Below, in pieces: positions 44,132-53,830 of a DNA stretch of 64,000 nucleotides. Numbering within the stretch: position 1 is the first letter of the stretch; each line of letters starts with the position of its first letter. Source of the stretch: JAAEPI01 sp965212145 (GTDB lineage Bacteria; Bacteroidota; Bacteroidia; Cytophagales; Cyclobacteriaceae); assembly GCA_965212145.1 (NCBI GenBank), contig CBDBUY010000009.1, positions 248,001 to 312,000 of the forward strand. The letters are read 5' to 3'. The position numbers and the translations under genes are program-made. Below the pieces are notes generated by a model. That model was not told where the DNA came from and made no database searches. It saw nothing but the letters and a program-made list of their open reading frames with translations.

Positions 44132-45567
44132 AACCAGAAGGAATAAAATACTTTCCGGCCTCTTTGGTCAATCCCGTAAATCCGCACTCTCCCTTTAATT
44201 TTTGATAAAATTTCAGAAAGTTCAGATGGACTTTCTACTGGCACGTTGTTTATCTGGGTTATTATAAAGCCCTCCGGAATATCCAATTGAGCAAATAAGC
44301 CTCCTCGTTCGAAATCCACCACCTGAACACCAGCTTTGATGTCGTAGAGACTTTTTTCCACCTGACTAACTGATTCGAGCCTTGCTCCCAATTCTTTGGA
44401 GATGTAGATATCTCGCTTGATAATTCCGGTTCCTCCTTCACGATTGGTCAGAGTGATTTTTTTAGTCAAAAGTCTATCGTCTCTCTGCAGCTGCAGCTCA
44501 AGCTTATCTCCCGGATACTTGTCTCCAATGATCTCCTCTACAGTAGCTCGCCCGATAATGTCGATCCCATTGATTTTTCTAATCACATCCCCTCGCTTAA
44601 TTCCGGACTGATCTGCCGCACCTCCTTGGGTAAGATCGGCGACTACTACGCCCCCAAGATCATTGAGCGAAAGGCGTTGTTTGATTTTCTCATCAATGTC
44701 CACATAATCCGCGCCCATGAACGCCTTCTGAACCTCACCGTACTCCACAATGTCATTGAATACCTTCTTGACGATGTTCACTGGAACAGCAAATCCATAC
44801 CCCGCGTATGAACCCGTTCGCGATAAAATAGCTGTATTGATTCCTATCAATTCTCCTTTTGAATTCACCAAAGCACCGCCACTGTTTCCCGGGTTAATGG
44901 CCGCATCAGTTTGGATAAATGATTCTATTGGGAATTTGTCCCGAAGAAGGTTGAGGTTTCGGCCCTTAGCTGAGACGATTCCCGCCGTGACCGTGGAGGT
45001 GAGATTAAATGGGTTTCCTACAGCGAGTACCCATTCACCGACCTGGACCTCATCGGAATTCCCAAGAGCAATGCTTGGTAGACCATTTGATTCTACCTTA
45101 ATAACAGCTAAGTCAGTGGATGGATCACGACCAATTAATTCCGCCTCATAGGAGTTTTTGCCCGACACCACTCTGATCGCATCAGCGTTTTCAACGACAT
45201 GATTATTGGTGACAATGTAGCCGTCCTCGGATAGAATGACTCCAGATCCGGCGCTTGTTTGTTGAGATGGACGCGACTCAAAAAACCAGTCAAGCCAGCT
45301 TCCGGTTCGGTATTCGTATTCGCCGGTGGTCTGGATGAAAACTACACTTGATGTACTCTTGGTTGACGCAAGGACAAAATCCTCCGTTCCTTCAGGTAGA
45401 GAGCCTCTGGTTGAGACTTCTCTCACCTCAGGTTGGGAGTTTTCATTTTGAAACGATATGATCTCATTGGAAGGTTGCTCTGCAAGCTTGAATTGATTGA
45501 TCGCGATCATAGCTCCGGCATAAGCGGATCCCAAACTGATAACTCCTACAAAGAATAATTTTTTCAT
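44128..45567 (-). CDS. Deg/HtrA-family periplasmic serine protease
   Basis: 479 residues from MKKLFFVGVISLG with GAGG eight bases upstream. A GTG eight codons earlier is possible but lacks a ribosome site. An N-terminal membrane anchor or signal is followed by the trypsin-like domain with His in VTNNHVVENA, Asp in STDLAVIKVE and the nucleophile Ser in NPGNSGGALVN, then two PDZ domains (first near GGVVVADLTQGGAADQSGI, second near the C-terminus). It degrades or refolds damaged envelope proteins. RseP and Lon lie nearby. Confidence 0.95.
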   Translation of the reverse strand: MKKLFFVGVISLGSAYAGAMIAINQFKLAEQPSNEIISFQNENSQPEVREVSTRGSLPEGTEDFVLASTKSTSSVVFIQTTGEYEYRTGSWLDWFFESRPSQQTSAGSGVILSEDGYIVTNNHVVENADAIRVVSGKNSYEAELIGRDPSTDLAVIKVESNGLPSIALGNSDEVQVGEWVLAVGNPFNLTSTVTAGIVSAKGRNLNLLRDKFPIESFIQTDAAINPGNSGGALVNSKGELIGINTAILSRTGSYAGYGFAVPVNIVKKVFNDIVEYGEVQKAFMGADYVDIDEKIKQRLSLNDLGGVVVADLTQGGAADQSGIKRGDVIRKINGIDIIGRATVEEIIGDKYPGDKLELQLQRDDRLLTKKITLTNREGGTGIIKRDIYISKELGARLESVSQVEKSLYDIKAGVQVVDFERGGLFAQLDIPEGFIITQINNVPVESPSELSEILSKIKGRVRIYGIDQRGRKVFYSFWF

Positions 45568-45647
45568 TGTCACCTCATTTTTTTCAATCACGAAGTGAAC
45601 GATTCTTGTGCCAAACCGATTCTTTGTCAGTGTTAAAAAATTCTAAA

Positions 45648-45677
45648 TTGGGAAGAACCTCGCATTCAGTAGTTTTG
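45648..45677 (+). promoter_or_regulatory. promoter of dxr-rseP
   Basis: TTG (45648-45650) and TAGTTTTG (45670-45677) are 19 bases apart, a good Bacteroidota -33/-7 pair. It implies an ~85-base leader before dxr. Confidence 0.6.
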
Positions 45678-45693
45678 CGTCCCGATGAGGATC

Positions 45694-45739
45694 GAGCCCA
45701 CAAGGCTCTCTTAATCCTAAACTGACAATTCGACAGTTT
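45694..45739 (+). promoter_or_regulatory. two hairpins in the dxr leader
   Basis: GAGCC/GGCTC (45694-45708, five-base loop) and AAACTG/CAGTTT (45719-45739, nine-base loop) lie in tandem between the promoter and the dxr start. No T-run follows, so they are not obvious terminators. They match no riboswitch I know. Confidence 0.4.
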
Positions 45740-45769
45740 TCAATCAAAATGGAGTGAGATAATCTAGAA

Positions 45770-46918
45770 ATGAAAAAAATCGCCATCCTGGGATCCACAG
45801 GCTCCATCGGTACTCAAGCGCTTGACGTAATTGCTTCCCATCGGGATAAATTCGAAGTGGAAGTACTGACCGCACAGAACAATGCGGATTTGCTTATTCA
45901 GCAGGCTGTTGAATTTCAGCCGAATTGTGTGGTCATTGTAAACGAGAAGCATTACGAGAAAGTCCATTCGGCCCTTGATCCAAGAGATATTAAAGTCTAT
46001 GCTGGCGATAAATCGTTAAGCCATGTGGTGCAGATGGATGCTGTTGATTTGGTTCTCACCGCAGTTGTTGGCTATTCTGGGCTCCTGCCCACTATTAAGG
46101 CCATTGAGTCCGGGAAGAACATTGCCTTGGCAAACAAGGAAACACTCGTGGTTGCCGGAGAACTCATCACTAGACTAGCTCAGGAAAAGGGGGTGAATAT
46201 TTACCCTGTGGATTCCGAGCATTCGGCGATTTTCCAATGTTTGGTTGGCGAATTTCACAACCCAATTGAAAAACTGATTCTGACGGCATCAGGTGGACCA
46301 TTTAGAGGTCGATCAAAATCGGAATTAGAAAAAGTTACAAAGGCTCAGGCCTTGAAGCATCCAAACTGGGACATGGGTGCGAAAGTGACCATTGATTCGG
46401 CCACATTGATGAACAAAGGGCTGGAGGTCATAGAAGCAAAGTGGCTTTTTGGTTTGGCGCTTGATAAAATTGAAGTCGTCGTTCATCCTCAGTCCATCAT
46501 TCATAGCATTGTTCAGTTTGAGGATTCATCAATGAAAGCGCAGATGGGCCTTCCGGATATGCGGGTGCCCATTCAATATGCCATGAGTTATCCGGAAAGG
46601 ATCAAAGCCGATTTTCCAAGATTCGACTTCATGGATTATCCATCCCTCACATTTGAAAAACCCGACACGGATACATTCCGTAACCTATCTCTGGCATATG
46701 CTGCAATTGAATCAGGAGGAAATAAGCCCTGCATTTTGAACGCTGCGAACGAGATCGCCGTTGAGGCATTTTTACAGGAAAAAATAGGCTTCTTGGAGAT
46801 TTCCGACGTGATCGAAAAGAGCCTCGAAAAGGTAAGTTATATTCGCGTTCCTGATTTACAGGACTTTATAGAGACAGACAAGGAAACGAGGGTCAGGACA
46901 TTAGAACAAATTAACTAG
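45770..46918 (+). CDS. dxr: 1-deoxy-D-xylulose 5-phosphate reductoisomerase
   Basis: First committed enzyme of the MEP isoprenoid pathway. 382 residues, NADPH motif ILGSTGSIGTQAL, metal ligands and active loop in PVDSEHSAIFQCL, TASGGPFRG, the HPNWDMGAKVTIDSATLMNKGLE-type region (Asn/Lys/Glu ligands) and HPQSIIHS. The full length is intact. The rseP ATG begins directly after the dxr stop, a pairing seen in many bacteria. Confidence 0.98.
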   Translation: MKKIAILGSTGSIGTQALDVIASHRDKFEVEVLTAQNNADLLIQQAVEFQPNCVVIVNEKHYEKVHSALDPRDIKVYAGDKSLSHVVQMDAVDLVLTAVVGYSGLLPTIKAIESGKNIALANKETLVVAGELITRLAQEKGVNIYPVDSEHSAIFQCLVGEFHNPIEKLILTASGGPFRGRSKSELEKVTKAQALKHPNWDMGAKVTIDSATLMNKGLEVIEAKWLFGLALDKIEVVVHPQSIIHSIVQFEDSSMKAQMGLPDMRVPIQYAMSYPERIKADFPRFDFMDYPSLTFEKPDTDTFRNLSLAYAAIESGGNKPCILNAANEIAVEAFLQEKIGFLEISDVIEKSLEKVSYIRVPDLQDFIETDKETRVRTLEQIN

Positions 46919-48244
46919 ATGGATACGATTATCATGGTGGGCCAGCTTTTGCTGGGCTTGACAATTTTGGTGGGAATACACGAATGGGGACACATGGCTG
47001 CTGCCAAATACTTCGGCATGCGTGTGGAGAAATACTACATCGGGTTTCCTCCCAAAGTAATCAGCCGAACTTGGGGCGGTACTGAATATGCGCTTGGCGC
47101 TATCCCTCTTGGCGGCTTTGTTAAAATATCCGGGATGATAGATGAATCGCTGGACACCAAAAGCATGTCCGCGGAACCTGAGGAGTGGGAGTTCAGAGCA
47201 AAACCGGCTTGGCAAAGACTGATCGTGATGCTGGGAGGAATCATCATGAATGTAATCACAGGAGTGGTCGTGTTCATTGCATTGGCATTCATTAATGGAG
47301 AGTCCTACATGCCCAAAGAAGAGCTGAATAAGCGAGGCATTGTTGCGTACGAATTGGGACAAGAAATTGGTTTCCAGACCGGAGACAAGGTATTGAATAT
47401 CAATGGAGAGGATTATGAGAGATTTGAAGACTTGCTCTCACCAGATGTGCTGGTAGGATCTGATGTCTACTTCACTGTGCAGCGGGGCTCAGAAACTGTG
47501 CGAGTGGAAATGCCGAATGACTTCATCGAAAAAGTGAGCACACGTGAAGGACGTCAACGGGTCATCTTTCCAAGATATGATTTCGTAGTTTCTGAAGTTG
47601 ATTTGGAACAAGCACAGGAAGCAGGTTTGAAAGCTGGCGATAGGTTCAAATCTGTAAATGGAAAAGCCATTAATTACTACGATGAGTTTGAGGCGATTGT
47701 AGATTTAAATAAAGGAAAAACGATTGATGCTGTGATTCTAAGAGACGGGGGAGAATTGGTTCTTGAGTTGCCGGTGAATGAGGAAGGACGAGTTGGATTC
47801 AGATCAGTGCCTTTCGGGTTAGAAGACGCTTACGTTACAGAAAAAATTGGTTTCGGAAAGAGCTTGATGAAAGGCACCAATGATGCTTTCAGTGTTGTCT
47901 GGCTTAATATCAAGGGATTCGGGAAGATGTTTTCCGGCGATGTGTCTGTGACAAAATCACTTTCCGGTCCTATCAGAATTGCCACCATGTTTGGCAGTGA
48001 CTGGGACTGGGGAAGATTCTGGTATTTGGTAGGACTTCTTTCGATGGTTCTCGCATTTATGAATCTGCTTCCGATACCAGCACTTGATGGAGGGCACGTG
48101 GTATTCCTAAGTTGGGAAATCATCACCGGCCGAAAGCCGGGAGATAAATTCATGGAGAATGCTCAGAAAGTGGGGATGATAATCCTGCTGGGTCTCATGG
48201 CCTTCGTGATTTTCAACGATACTTTCCAGTTGATATTCGGCTAG
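46919..48244 (+). CDS. rseP: site-2 intramembrane zinc protease RseP
   Basis: 441 residues. The first membrane helix carries HExxH (GIHEWGHMAAAKYFG). Two PDZ domains fill the periplasmic middle, and the C-terminal helix carries the third zinc ligand in NLLPIPALDGGHV. The family cleaves membrane anti-sigma factors and signal peptides during envelope stress. It is coupled to dxr and overlaps the convergent OmpA-family gene by four bases. Confidence 0.96.
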   Translation: MDTIIMVGQLLLGLTILVGIHEWGHMAAAKYFGMRVEKYYIGFPPKVISRTWGGTEYALGAIPLGGFVKISGMIDESLDTKSMSAEPEEWEFRAKPAWQRLIVMLGGIIMNVITGVVVFIALAFINGESYMPKEELNKRGIVAYELGQEIGFQTGDKVLNINGEDYERFEDLLSPDVLVGSDVYFTVQRGSETVRVEMPNDFIEKVSTREGRQRVIFPRYDFVVSEVDLEQAQEAGLKAGDRFKSVNGKAINYYDEFEAIVDLNKGKTIDAVILRDGGELVLELPVNEEGRVGFRSVPFGLEDAYVTEKIGFGKSLMKGTNDAFSVVWLNIKGFGKMFSGDVSVTKSLSGPIRIATMFGSDWDWGRFWYLVGLLSMVLAFMNLLPIPALDGGHVVFLSWEIITGRKPGDKFMENAQKVGMIILLGLMAFVIFNDTFQLIFG

Positions 48245-50229
48245 TCTTGAACTGTCGGAGGCTCTAAGGCTTCTCTGTATATTTCAAACTCAACTCGTCG
48301 ATTCAAGCGCTTGTCAGCTTCCGTTTGTTCGTTTTCAACAATTGGGCGGGAGCTTCCGTAACCCTCATAACTAACGCGAGACGCTGAAACCCCGGCAAAA
48401 TCCACGATGTAATCGTAGATACTCTTGGCTCGTTCCTTGGACAACCGAAGGTTCACCTCGTTACTCCCGAAAGAATCCGTATGACCGGAAATGCTTAGTT
48501 TAAAATCTGGATTGTCATATAAGAAATTGATAATCTTATTCAGGTCAGCATACATTTCCTCTTTCAGACCGGATTTACCGATATCAAATTCGATGGACTC
48601 AAATTTCACTTTGCTGGCAAGTGGCTCGGTTACTTTTTTCAACTCTAGAGGCCCTGATAAGTAGAAAACCTCCTCAATTCTGAAAAAGTCATCGCCCTGA
48701 ATGACCAACAAATAGTTTCGGTTGTTAATCAAATCAAATCGGAAGCTTCCATCGGGTTTCAAAAACTTAGGAGCCACTTCGATCCCCTGATCTAAGTCTA
48801 TGATTGATACGATTCCACCGAATGGCTTCCCTGTCAAAGAATCTGTCAAGGTACCGGTCACTGGTACGGTGGCAAGTGGCTGGGCCTCCATGGGAAGCGG
48901 AAATGAATACAGATCCAATTTGCTCAAATCTCTTGTCGTGGATCTGGAATAAAAAAGCAATTCCGAATTGGAATCGATTGTAAAATAGAATTCACTGCCC
49001 TGGCCGTTGACGAGCGGGCCAATATTGAACGGTTCTGTCCAGAGGTCATCAATCTTATAAGATTTGTAAATATCAAATTCTCCGAAATTGTATAGTTGCC
49101 CATTAGAGCTGAAGTAGAGCACATCGTAAATCGGGTGATAAAATGGGCTCACGTCGTTATTTCGGGTATTAATCACCGGGCCCATGTTTGCAGCGGGCGT
49201 CCAAGTTCCGTCAGGCTTCTTTTGGGTAAAGTAAATATCGGATAGACCAAATCCACCCAGTCGATCAGAAGCGAAATACAAGGAATCTCCAGAATGGGAC
49301 AGTGACGGATGCGAATCCCAGGCCACACTGTTTATGTTCACCCCCATGTTTTTTGGTTCGCTCCATGTGCTGTCCTCTTGCATCGTGATCTGATACAAAT
49401 CACAGTCTCCAAACGTGTCCTCGGCATCACATCTTGAAAAGATCAGCGTTTTTCCGTCTCGGCTCAGCACGGCTGAACCCTCATTATATTCAGTGTTCAG
49501 GGCTTTAAACTCTGAAGCAGCACCCCATCCAAAGTCATCCCTTTTAGCAAAGAAGATATCCTCGTTTTCTTTCGGAGCGAAAGTCAACCCGCTGCTGTTC
49601 CGTTTGGAAGTGAATATTAACAGGTTGTTCTTGATGTTTAGAGAAGGGCCGTAATCGGCCTTTGGGCTATTGACCAGCTCTCCCATATTGAGCAACACGC
49701 CACGTGGAGGTCGCAGCGTGTCAATTAATTTCCGGTGCTCCGCCATTTCGTAGTAATAATCTATCGGCACATATTGCTCAGCTTCCTGACGATTTAGGGA
49801 ATCGTAGTACAGCTCTACTTCCCGAATATTTATGCCCTGGTGATGATGCCGAAGAACCAATCGGTACAGAGATCGGGCTTTTTGCCGATCACCGAAGAGC
49901 TCCGTCAGTTTGGCAAGTCTCCAAATCATTTTGGTGTCTTTATAGAAATTCTGTATGCCAAATCGGCTGACATAGTCATTCATTCTAGCATAAACTTCCT
50001 CCCATTTTTCTTCCTTCTGAAGTTTCAAAATTTCCTCCATCTTCCCCTTGTTGTAATAATCCGCATACTTGTTAATGTATGGAAATTCGTAAAGATTGAG
50101 ATTTGACCGATCTATGATAGAATCGGCTCTAATGGGTACTGTAATCGTCCTTTCTTCAGGAATCTGCGCCACGACCAAGCCTGGGACCAGAAGCATAACA
50201 ACGAAAAGCGAAAACAAATATTTATTCAT
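48241..50229 (-). CDS. OmpA-family outer-membrane protein with PD40 repeats
   Basis: 662 residues. A signal peptide ending GLVVAQ is followed by a helical TPR-like region, several PD40/WD40-like beta-propeller strands (NNLLIFTSKR, GKTLIFSRCD, GDSLYFASDRLGGFGLSDIYF, DVLYFSSNG), a small carboxypeptidase-regulatory-like domain and a C-terminal OmpA peptidoglycan-binding domain (LSISGHTDSFGSNEVNLRLSKERAKS). This layout is common in Bacteroidota. It likely ties the outer membrane to peptidoglycan. A TATCTTTA element lies about 40 bases upstream. Confidence 0.93.
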   Translation of the reverse strand: MNKYLFSLFVVMLLVPGLVVAQIPEERTITVPIRADSIIDRSNLNLYEFPYINKYADYYNKGKMEEILKLQKEEKWEEVYARMNDYVSRFGIQNFYKDTKMIWRLAKLTELFGDRQKARSLYRLVLRHHHQGINIREVELYYDSLNRQEAEQYVPIDYYYEMAEHRKLIDTLRPPRGVLLNMGELVNSPKADYGPSLNIKNNLLIFTSKRNSSGLTFAPKENEDIFFAKRDDFGWGAASEFKALNTEYNEGSAVLSRDGKTLIFSRCDAEDTFGDCDLYQITMQEDSTWSEPKNMGVNINSVAWDSHPSLSHSGDSLYFASDRLGGFGLSDIYFTQKKPDGTWTPAANMGPVINTRNNDVSPFYHPIYDVLYFSSNGQLYNFGEFDIYKSYKIDDLWTEPFNIGPLVNGQGSEFYFTIDSNSELLFYSRSTTRDLSKLDLYSFPLPMEAQPLATVPVTGTLTDSLTGKPFGGIVSIIDLDQGIEVAPKFLKPDGSFRFDLINNRNYLLVIQGDDFFRIEEVFYLSGPLELKKVTEPLASKVKFESIEFDIGKSGLKEEMYADLNKIINFLYDNPDFKLSISGHTDSFGSNEVNLRLSKERAKSIYDYIVDFAGVSASRVSYEGYGSSRPIVENEQTEADKRLNRRVEFEIYREALEPPTVQD

Positions 50230-50330
50230 GACCTACCTGCGTGGGTGATTCACCTCACCTTTGAAAAATAAAGATAATACTATTTGGAGTCGGAGAAATT
50301 TATTTGGCATAGCGATTGACCCTTTAGGGA

Positions 50331-50338
50331 TACATTTG
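50331..50338 (+). promoter_or_regulatory. -7 promoter element of lon
   Basis: TACATTTG matches TAnnTTTG, 41 bases before the ATG. The nearest upstream TTTG is 24 bases away, longer than usual. Confidence 0.45.
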
Positions 50339-50379
50339 AAATCGAGATTATTTCTACATAAATCTGTCAAACTGACACT

Positions 50380-52845
50380 ATGTCAAATAACACACTGAAA
50401 TCCATTTTGTTACCTGAATATATTGACGAAGAATCCGGTGAAGTCGTGCAGTTGGTGAATACCGATGACTCCACTGAATTACCAGAGGGATCTATACCCC
50501 CGGAGCTTTCTATTTTACCAATTAAAAACACTGTTCTTTTCCCTGGAGTTGTCATGCCAATTACTGTTGGACGTCAGAAGTCTATCGAATTGGTGAAACA
50601 ATGCCATAAGGGCAGCAAGATTCTTGGAGTAATTGCGCAGAAAAACAATAAGGTAGAAGAGCCTGAATTCAAGGATCTCTTTAGCGTCGGAACGGTAGCA
50701 AAGATTCTTAAAATGATCGTTCTTCCTGATGGCAATACCACGATAATTATTCAAGGTAAAAACCGATTCAGAATTTCGGAGGCCGTTTCGGAGGATCCAT
50801 TTTTGGTGACAAAGTATGAGCTGATGGTGGACTCTAAACCGAGACCTTCTCAAGAGCTTGATGCCATTACTCAGTCCATTCGAGATACGGCCACCAAAAT
50901 TCTCAAATTGAATCCCGAGATACCGAACGAAGCGCAGGTGGCCCTGGAGAATATTGATAATTACACCTTTCTGACTCACTTTCTCTCATCCAATGTCAAC
51001 GCAGAAGTGTCGGATAAGCAGAAATTACTGGAGTTCAACGATGTGCAAAAGCGTGCTGAAAAGCTTCTTCAGCTTATGCTGAAGGACCTGCAGATGCTGG
51101 AACTGAAATATGAAATCCAAAAGAAGGTTCACACGGATATTGATCAACAACAGCGAGATTATTTCTTGAGACAGCAAATGCGTGTACTTCAGGATGAGCT
51201 AGGACAAGAAGGTCCGGACCAAGAGGTGGAGGAATTAAGAATGCGAGGCGAGGAAAAGGAGTGGCCTGATGAAGTTAAAAATCACTTCAATAAGGAGCTG
51301 GACAAGATTTTAAGAATGAATCCGGCCGCTGCTGAATACCCGGTAGCCATGAACTACGCAGAGCTTCTGGTAGACTTACCATGGGATGAGACTACCGAAG
51401 ATAATTTTGATCTGAAACGAGCTAAAAAAGTCCTCGACCGAGACCATTTTGGGTTGGAGAAAGTGAAGGACCGGATCATTGAATACTTGGCTGTGAGAAA
51501 GTTGAAAAACGATTTGAAGGGCCCAATTCTATGCCTTTATGGCCCTCCGGGTGTGGGTAAGACTTCATTGGGAAAATCCATCGCAGAGGCACTTAATCGG
51601 GAGTATATCCGGATGTCGCTGGGTGGAGTGCACGATGAAGCCGAGATCAGAGGCCACCGAAAAACCTACATTGGCGCCATGCCCGGGAAGGTGATTCAGA
51701 GTATCAAGAGAGCAGGCAGTTCCAATCCCGTTTTCATCTTAGATGAGATTGATAAAGTCAGTTCAAACTTCCGAGGTGATCCGTCTTCTGCATTGCTGGA
51801 AGTTTTGGATCCTGAGCAAAACTCCACCTTTAAGGACAATTATTTGGAGGTGGATTACGACTTATCCAAGGTGCTCTTCATAGCCACTGCAAACTCTTTG
51901 GATACCATTCAGCCTCCGCTGAGAGATCGAATGGAAATCATCGACATCACAGGATATACATTGGAGGAGAAAGTGGAGATTGCGAAGAAGCACTTGATTC
52001 CGAAGCAGAGAGATGAGCATGGCTTGAGACCTGATGATATCAAATTTGAGCTTGGAGCGATTAAGAAACTGATTAACGATTACACTCGGGAATCAGGTGT
52101 CCGAAACCTTGAACGCAAGGTGGCATCAGTGATTAGGTATGTCGCCAAGTCCATAGCGATGGAGGAGGAATACGAAAAGAAAATCACCCCGGAACTGGTG
52201 AGGGAAATACTTGGTCCTGAAGTGTTCGATAAGGAGCTTTATGAAGGAAACGAGGTGCCTGGTGTGGTCACGGGACTGGCTTGGACATCAGCAGGTGGAG
52301 ACATCTTATTTATTGAGTCCAGCCTGAGTCGCGGAAAAGGAAAGCTCACATTATCCGGTCAGCTTGGGGACGTCATGAAGGAATCTGCCATGGCAGCTCT
52401 TTCTTACTTGAAATCCAATTCTGACGAAATGGGCATTGACCATAGGATCTTTGAACATTACGATCTGCACATTCACGTGCCGGCTGGCGCTGTTCCAAAA
52501 GATGGCCCATCCGCCGGTATAACGATGCTCACATCTCTCGCTTCAGTTTTCACTCAGCGTAAGGTTAAAAGCAAAGTGGCCATGACTGGAGAGATTACGT
52601 TGCGAGGAAAAGTGCTACCTGTAGGTGGAATCAAAGAGAAAATACTTGCCGCGAAACGAGCCGGAATCAAGGAAATCATCATGTGCAAGAAGAATCAGAA
52701 GGACATCAATGAAATCAATGACAACTATTTGAAAGGTTTGAAGATTCATTTCGTTGAGTATGTGCCGGAGGTTTTGGAGATTGCCTTATTAAAACAAAAG
52801 GTCGCCAATCCGGTGGAATTCGTGATCCCAGAAAATAAATCTTGA
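50380..52845 (+). CDS. lon: ATP-dependent protease Lon
   Basis: 821 residues: N-terminal substrate-binding domain (LSILPIKNTVLFPGVVMPI), AAA+ module with YGPPGVGKTSLG and VFILDEIDKV, and a C-terminal protease domain with the catalytic Ser in PKDGPSAGITM and Lys in GGIKEKILAAKRAG. It degrades misfolded and regulatory cytoplasmic proteins. Its stop overlaps the TTG start of porQ by four bases, so the two are coupled. Confidence 0.98.
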   Translation: MSNNTLKSILLPEYIDEESGEVVQLVNTDDSTELPEGSIPPELSILPIKNTVLFPGVVMPITVGRQKSIELVKQCHKGSKILGVIAQKNNKVEEPEFKDLFSVGTVAKILKMIVLPDGNTTIIIQGKNRFRISEAVSEDPFLVTKYELMVDSKPRPSQELDAITQSIRDTATKILKLNPEIPNEAQVALENIDNYTFLTHFLSSNVNAEVSDKQKLLEFNDVQKRAEKLLQLMLKDLQMLELKYEIQKKVHTDIDQQQRDYFLRQQMRVLQDELGQEGPDQEVEELRMRGEEKEWPDEVKNHFNKELDKILRMNPAAAEYPVAMNYAELLVDLPWDETTEDNFDLKRAKKVLDRDHFGLEKVKDRIIEYLAVRKLKNDLKGPILCLYGPPGVGKTSLGKSIAEALNREYIRMSLGGVHDEAEIRGHRKTYIGAMPGKVIQSIKRAGSSNPVFILDEIDKVSSNFRGDPSSALLEVLDPEQNSTFKDNYLEVDYDLSKVLFIATANSLDTIQPPLRDRMEIIDITGYTLEEKVEIAKKHLIPKQRDEHGLRPDDIKFELGAIKKLINDYTRESGVRNLERKVASVIRYVAKSIAMEEEYEKKITPELVREILGPEVFDKELYEGNEVPGVVTGLAWTSAGGDILFIESSLSRGKGKLTLSGQLGDVMKESAMAALSYLKSNSDEMGIDHRIFEHYDLHIHVPAGAVPKDGPSAGITMLTSLASVFTQRKVKSKVAMTGEITLRGKVLPVGGIKEKILAAKRAGIKEIIMCKKNQKDINEINDNYLKGLKIHFVEYVPEVLEIALLKQKVANPVEFVIPENKS

Positions 52846-53830
52846 GAAAAGGGTTTTTCATAGCATTCTTTATTCCGATAATGGCGTGGGCTCAGTCTGG
52901 AGGATCGTATACTTTCCAGTCTCTGAACTTGGTTAATAACGCCAGAACAGCTGCCCTTGGAGGATACAATGTGTCTACAGCCGACGGGGATCTTAGCGTT
53001 TTCGCAGTGAATCCCGCCCTTTTAGATTCTGTCGACATGGGTGATGCGGTCGTCCTTTACAATCCATTTTTCTCAGACATCAATGCCTTCACAGGGCAGT
53101 ATGCCACCGAGGTAGGTGGACTGGGCGTTTTTGGTTTTGGATTGACTTATATCAATTACGGTGCTTTCCAACAAACCGATGAAACTGGAGCCGAATCTGG
53201 AAAATTCTCGGCCCAAGACTTTGTCTTCACCGTGGGAAAGGCGCATCGAGTAGGGCCATTCGTCCTGGGATCAAATTTGAAATTTGTCCAGTCGGGAATT
53301 GCGGGCTACAACGCTAGCGCGATGGTTGTTGAGATTGGTGGAATTTACAGTTTACCACATTCGGGATTTACCGCCGGCCTTGCCATCTCAAATCTCGGAA
53401 TGATTTTTTCTGATTACACAGAATTGGGAGGCGAGCTGCCATTGGATTTTTCAGCGGGGTATCACCTTCAAACCAGAGGGCATGCCCATTCGATTCACAT
53501 TAACTGGGCACAACCTCACCGATACCGAGAAATGAATTTTTTGATACCGATAATAACCCAAACTTTGCAGATCAGGTTTTCAAGAGAATGAGCATCGGCG
53601 GGGAAATACTATTTTCAGATAACTTTCATGTACTGCTTGGATACGATCATAACCGAAAGCGAGAATTGACATTAGACGAAACAGCCGGCGGGGCTGGATT
53701 TTCGTATGGTTTTATGATCCGCATGAAAAAGTATCAATTCCGATTTTCACGGGCCACCTATCAGGCAGCAGGTGGCACAAGTTTTATTTCATTACAAACC
53801 AACCTCAAGGAGGTAAAAAAGATATTTTAA
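52842..53830 (+). pseudogene. porQ: PorQ-like type IX secretion protein, broken by a one-base frameshift
   Basis: The first frame (52842-53591, TTG start, signal peptide ending MAWAQ) and a second (53588-53830) form one PorQ-like protein of about 329 residues if the T6 tract at 53537-53542 gains one T; the junction then reads MNFFDTDNNPNFADQVFKRMSIGG. The body is an outer-membrane beta-barrel with the family's NNARTAALGGYNVS start and repeated FGFGLTYI-like strands. PorQ works with PorU, PorV and PorZ in the surface attachment complex of the type IX system; none of these is in the window. It may be a true mutation, a -1 shift or a base-calling error. The stop shares a base with hslU. Confidence 0.82.
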
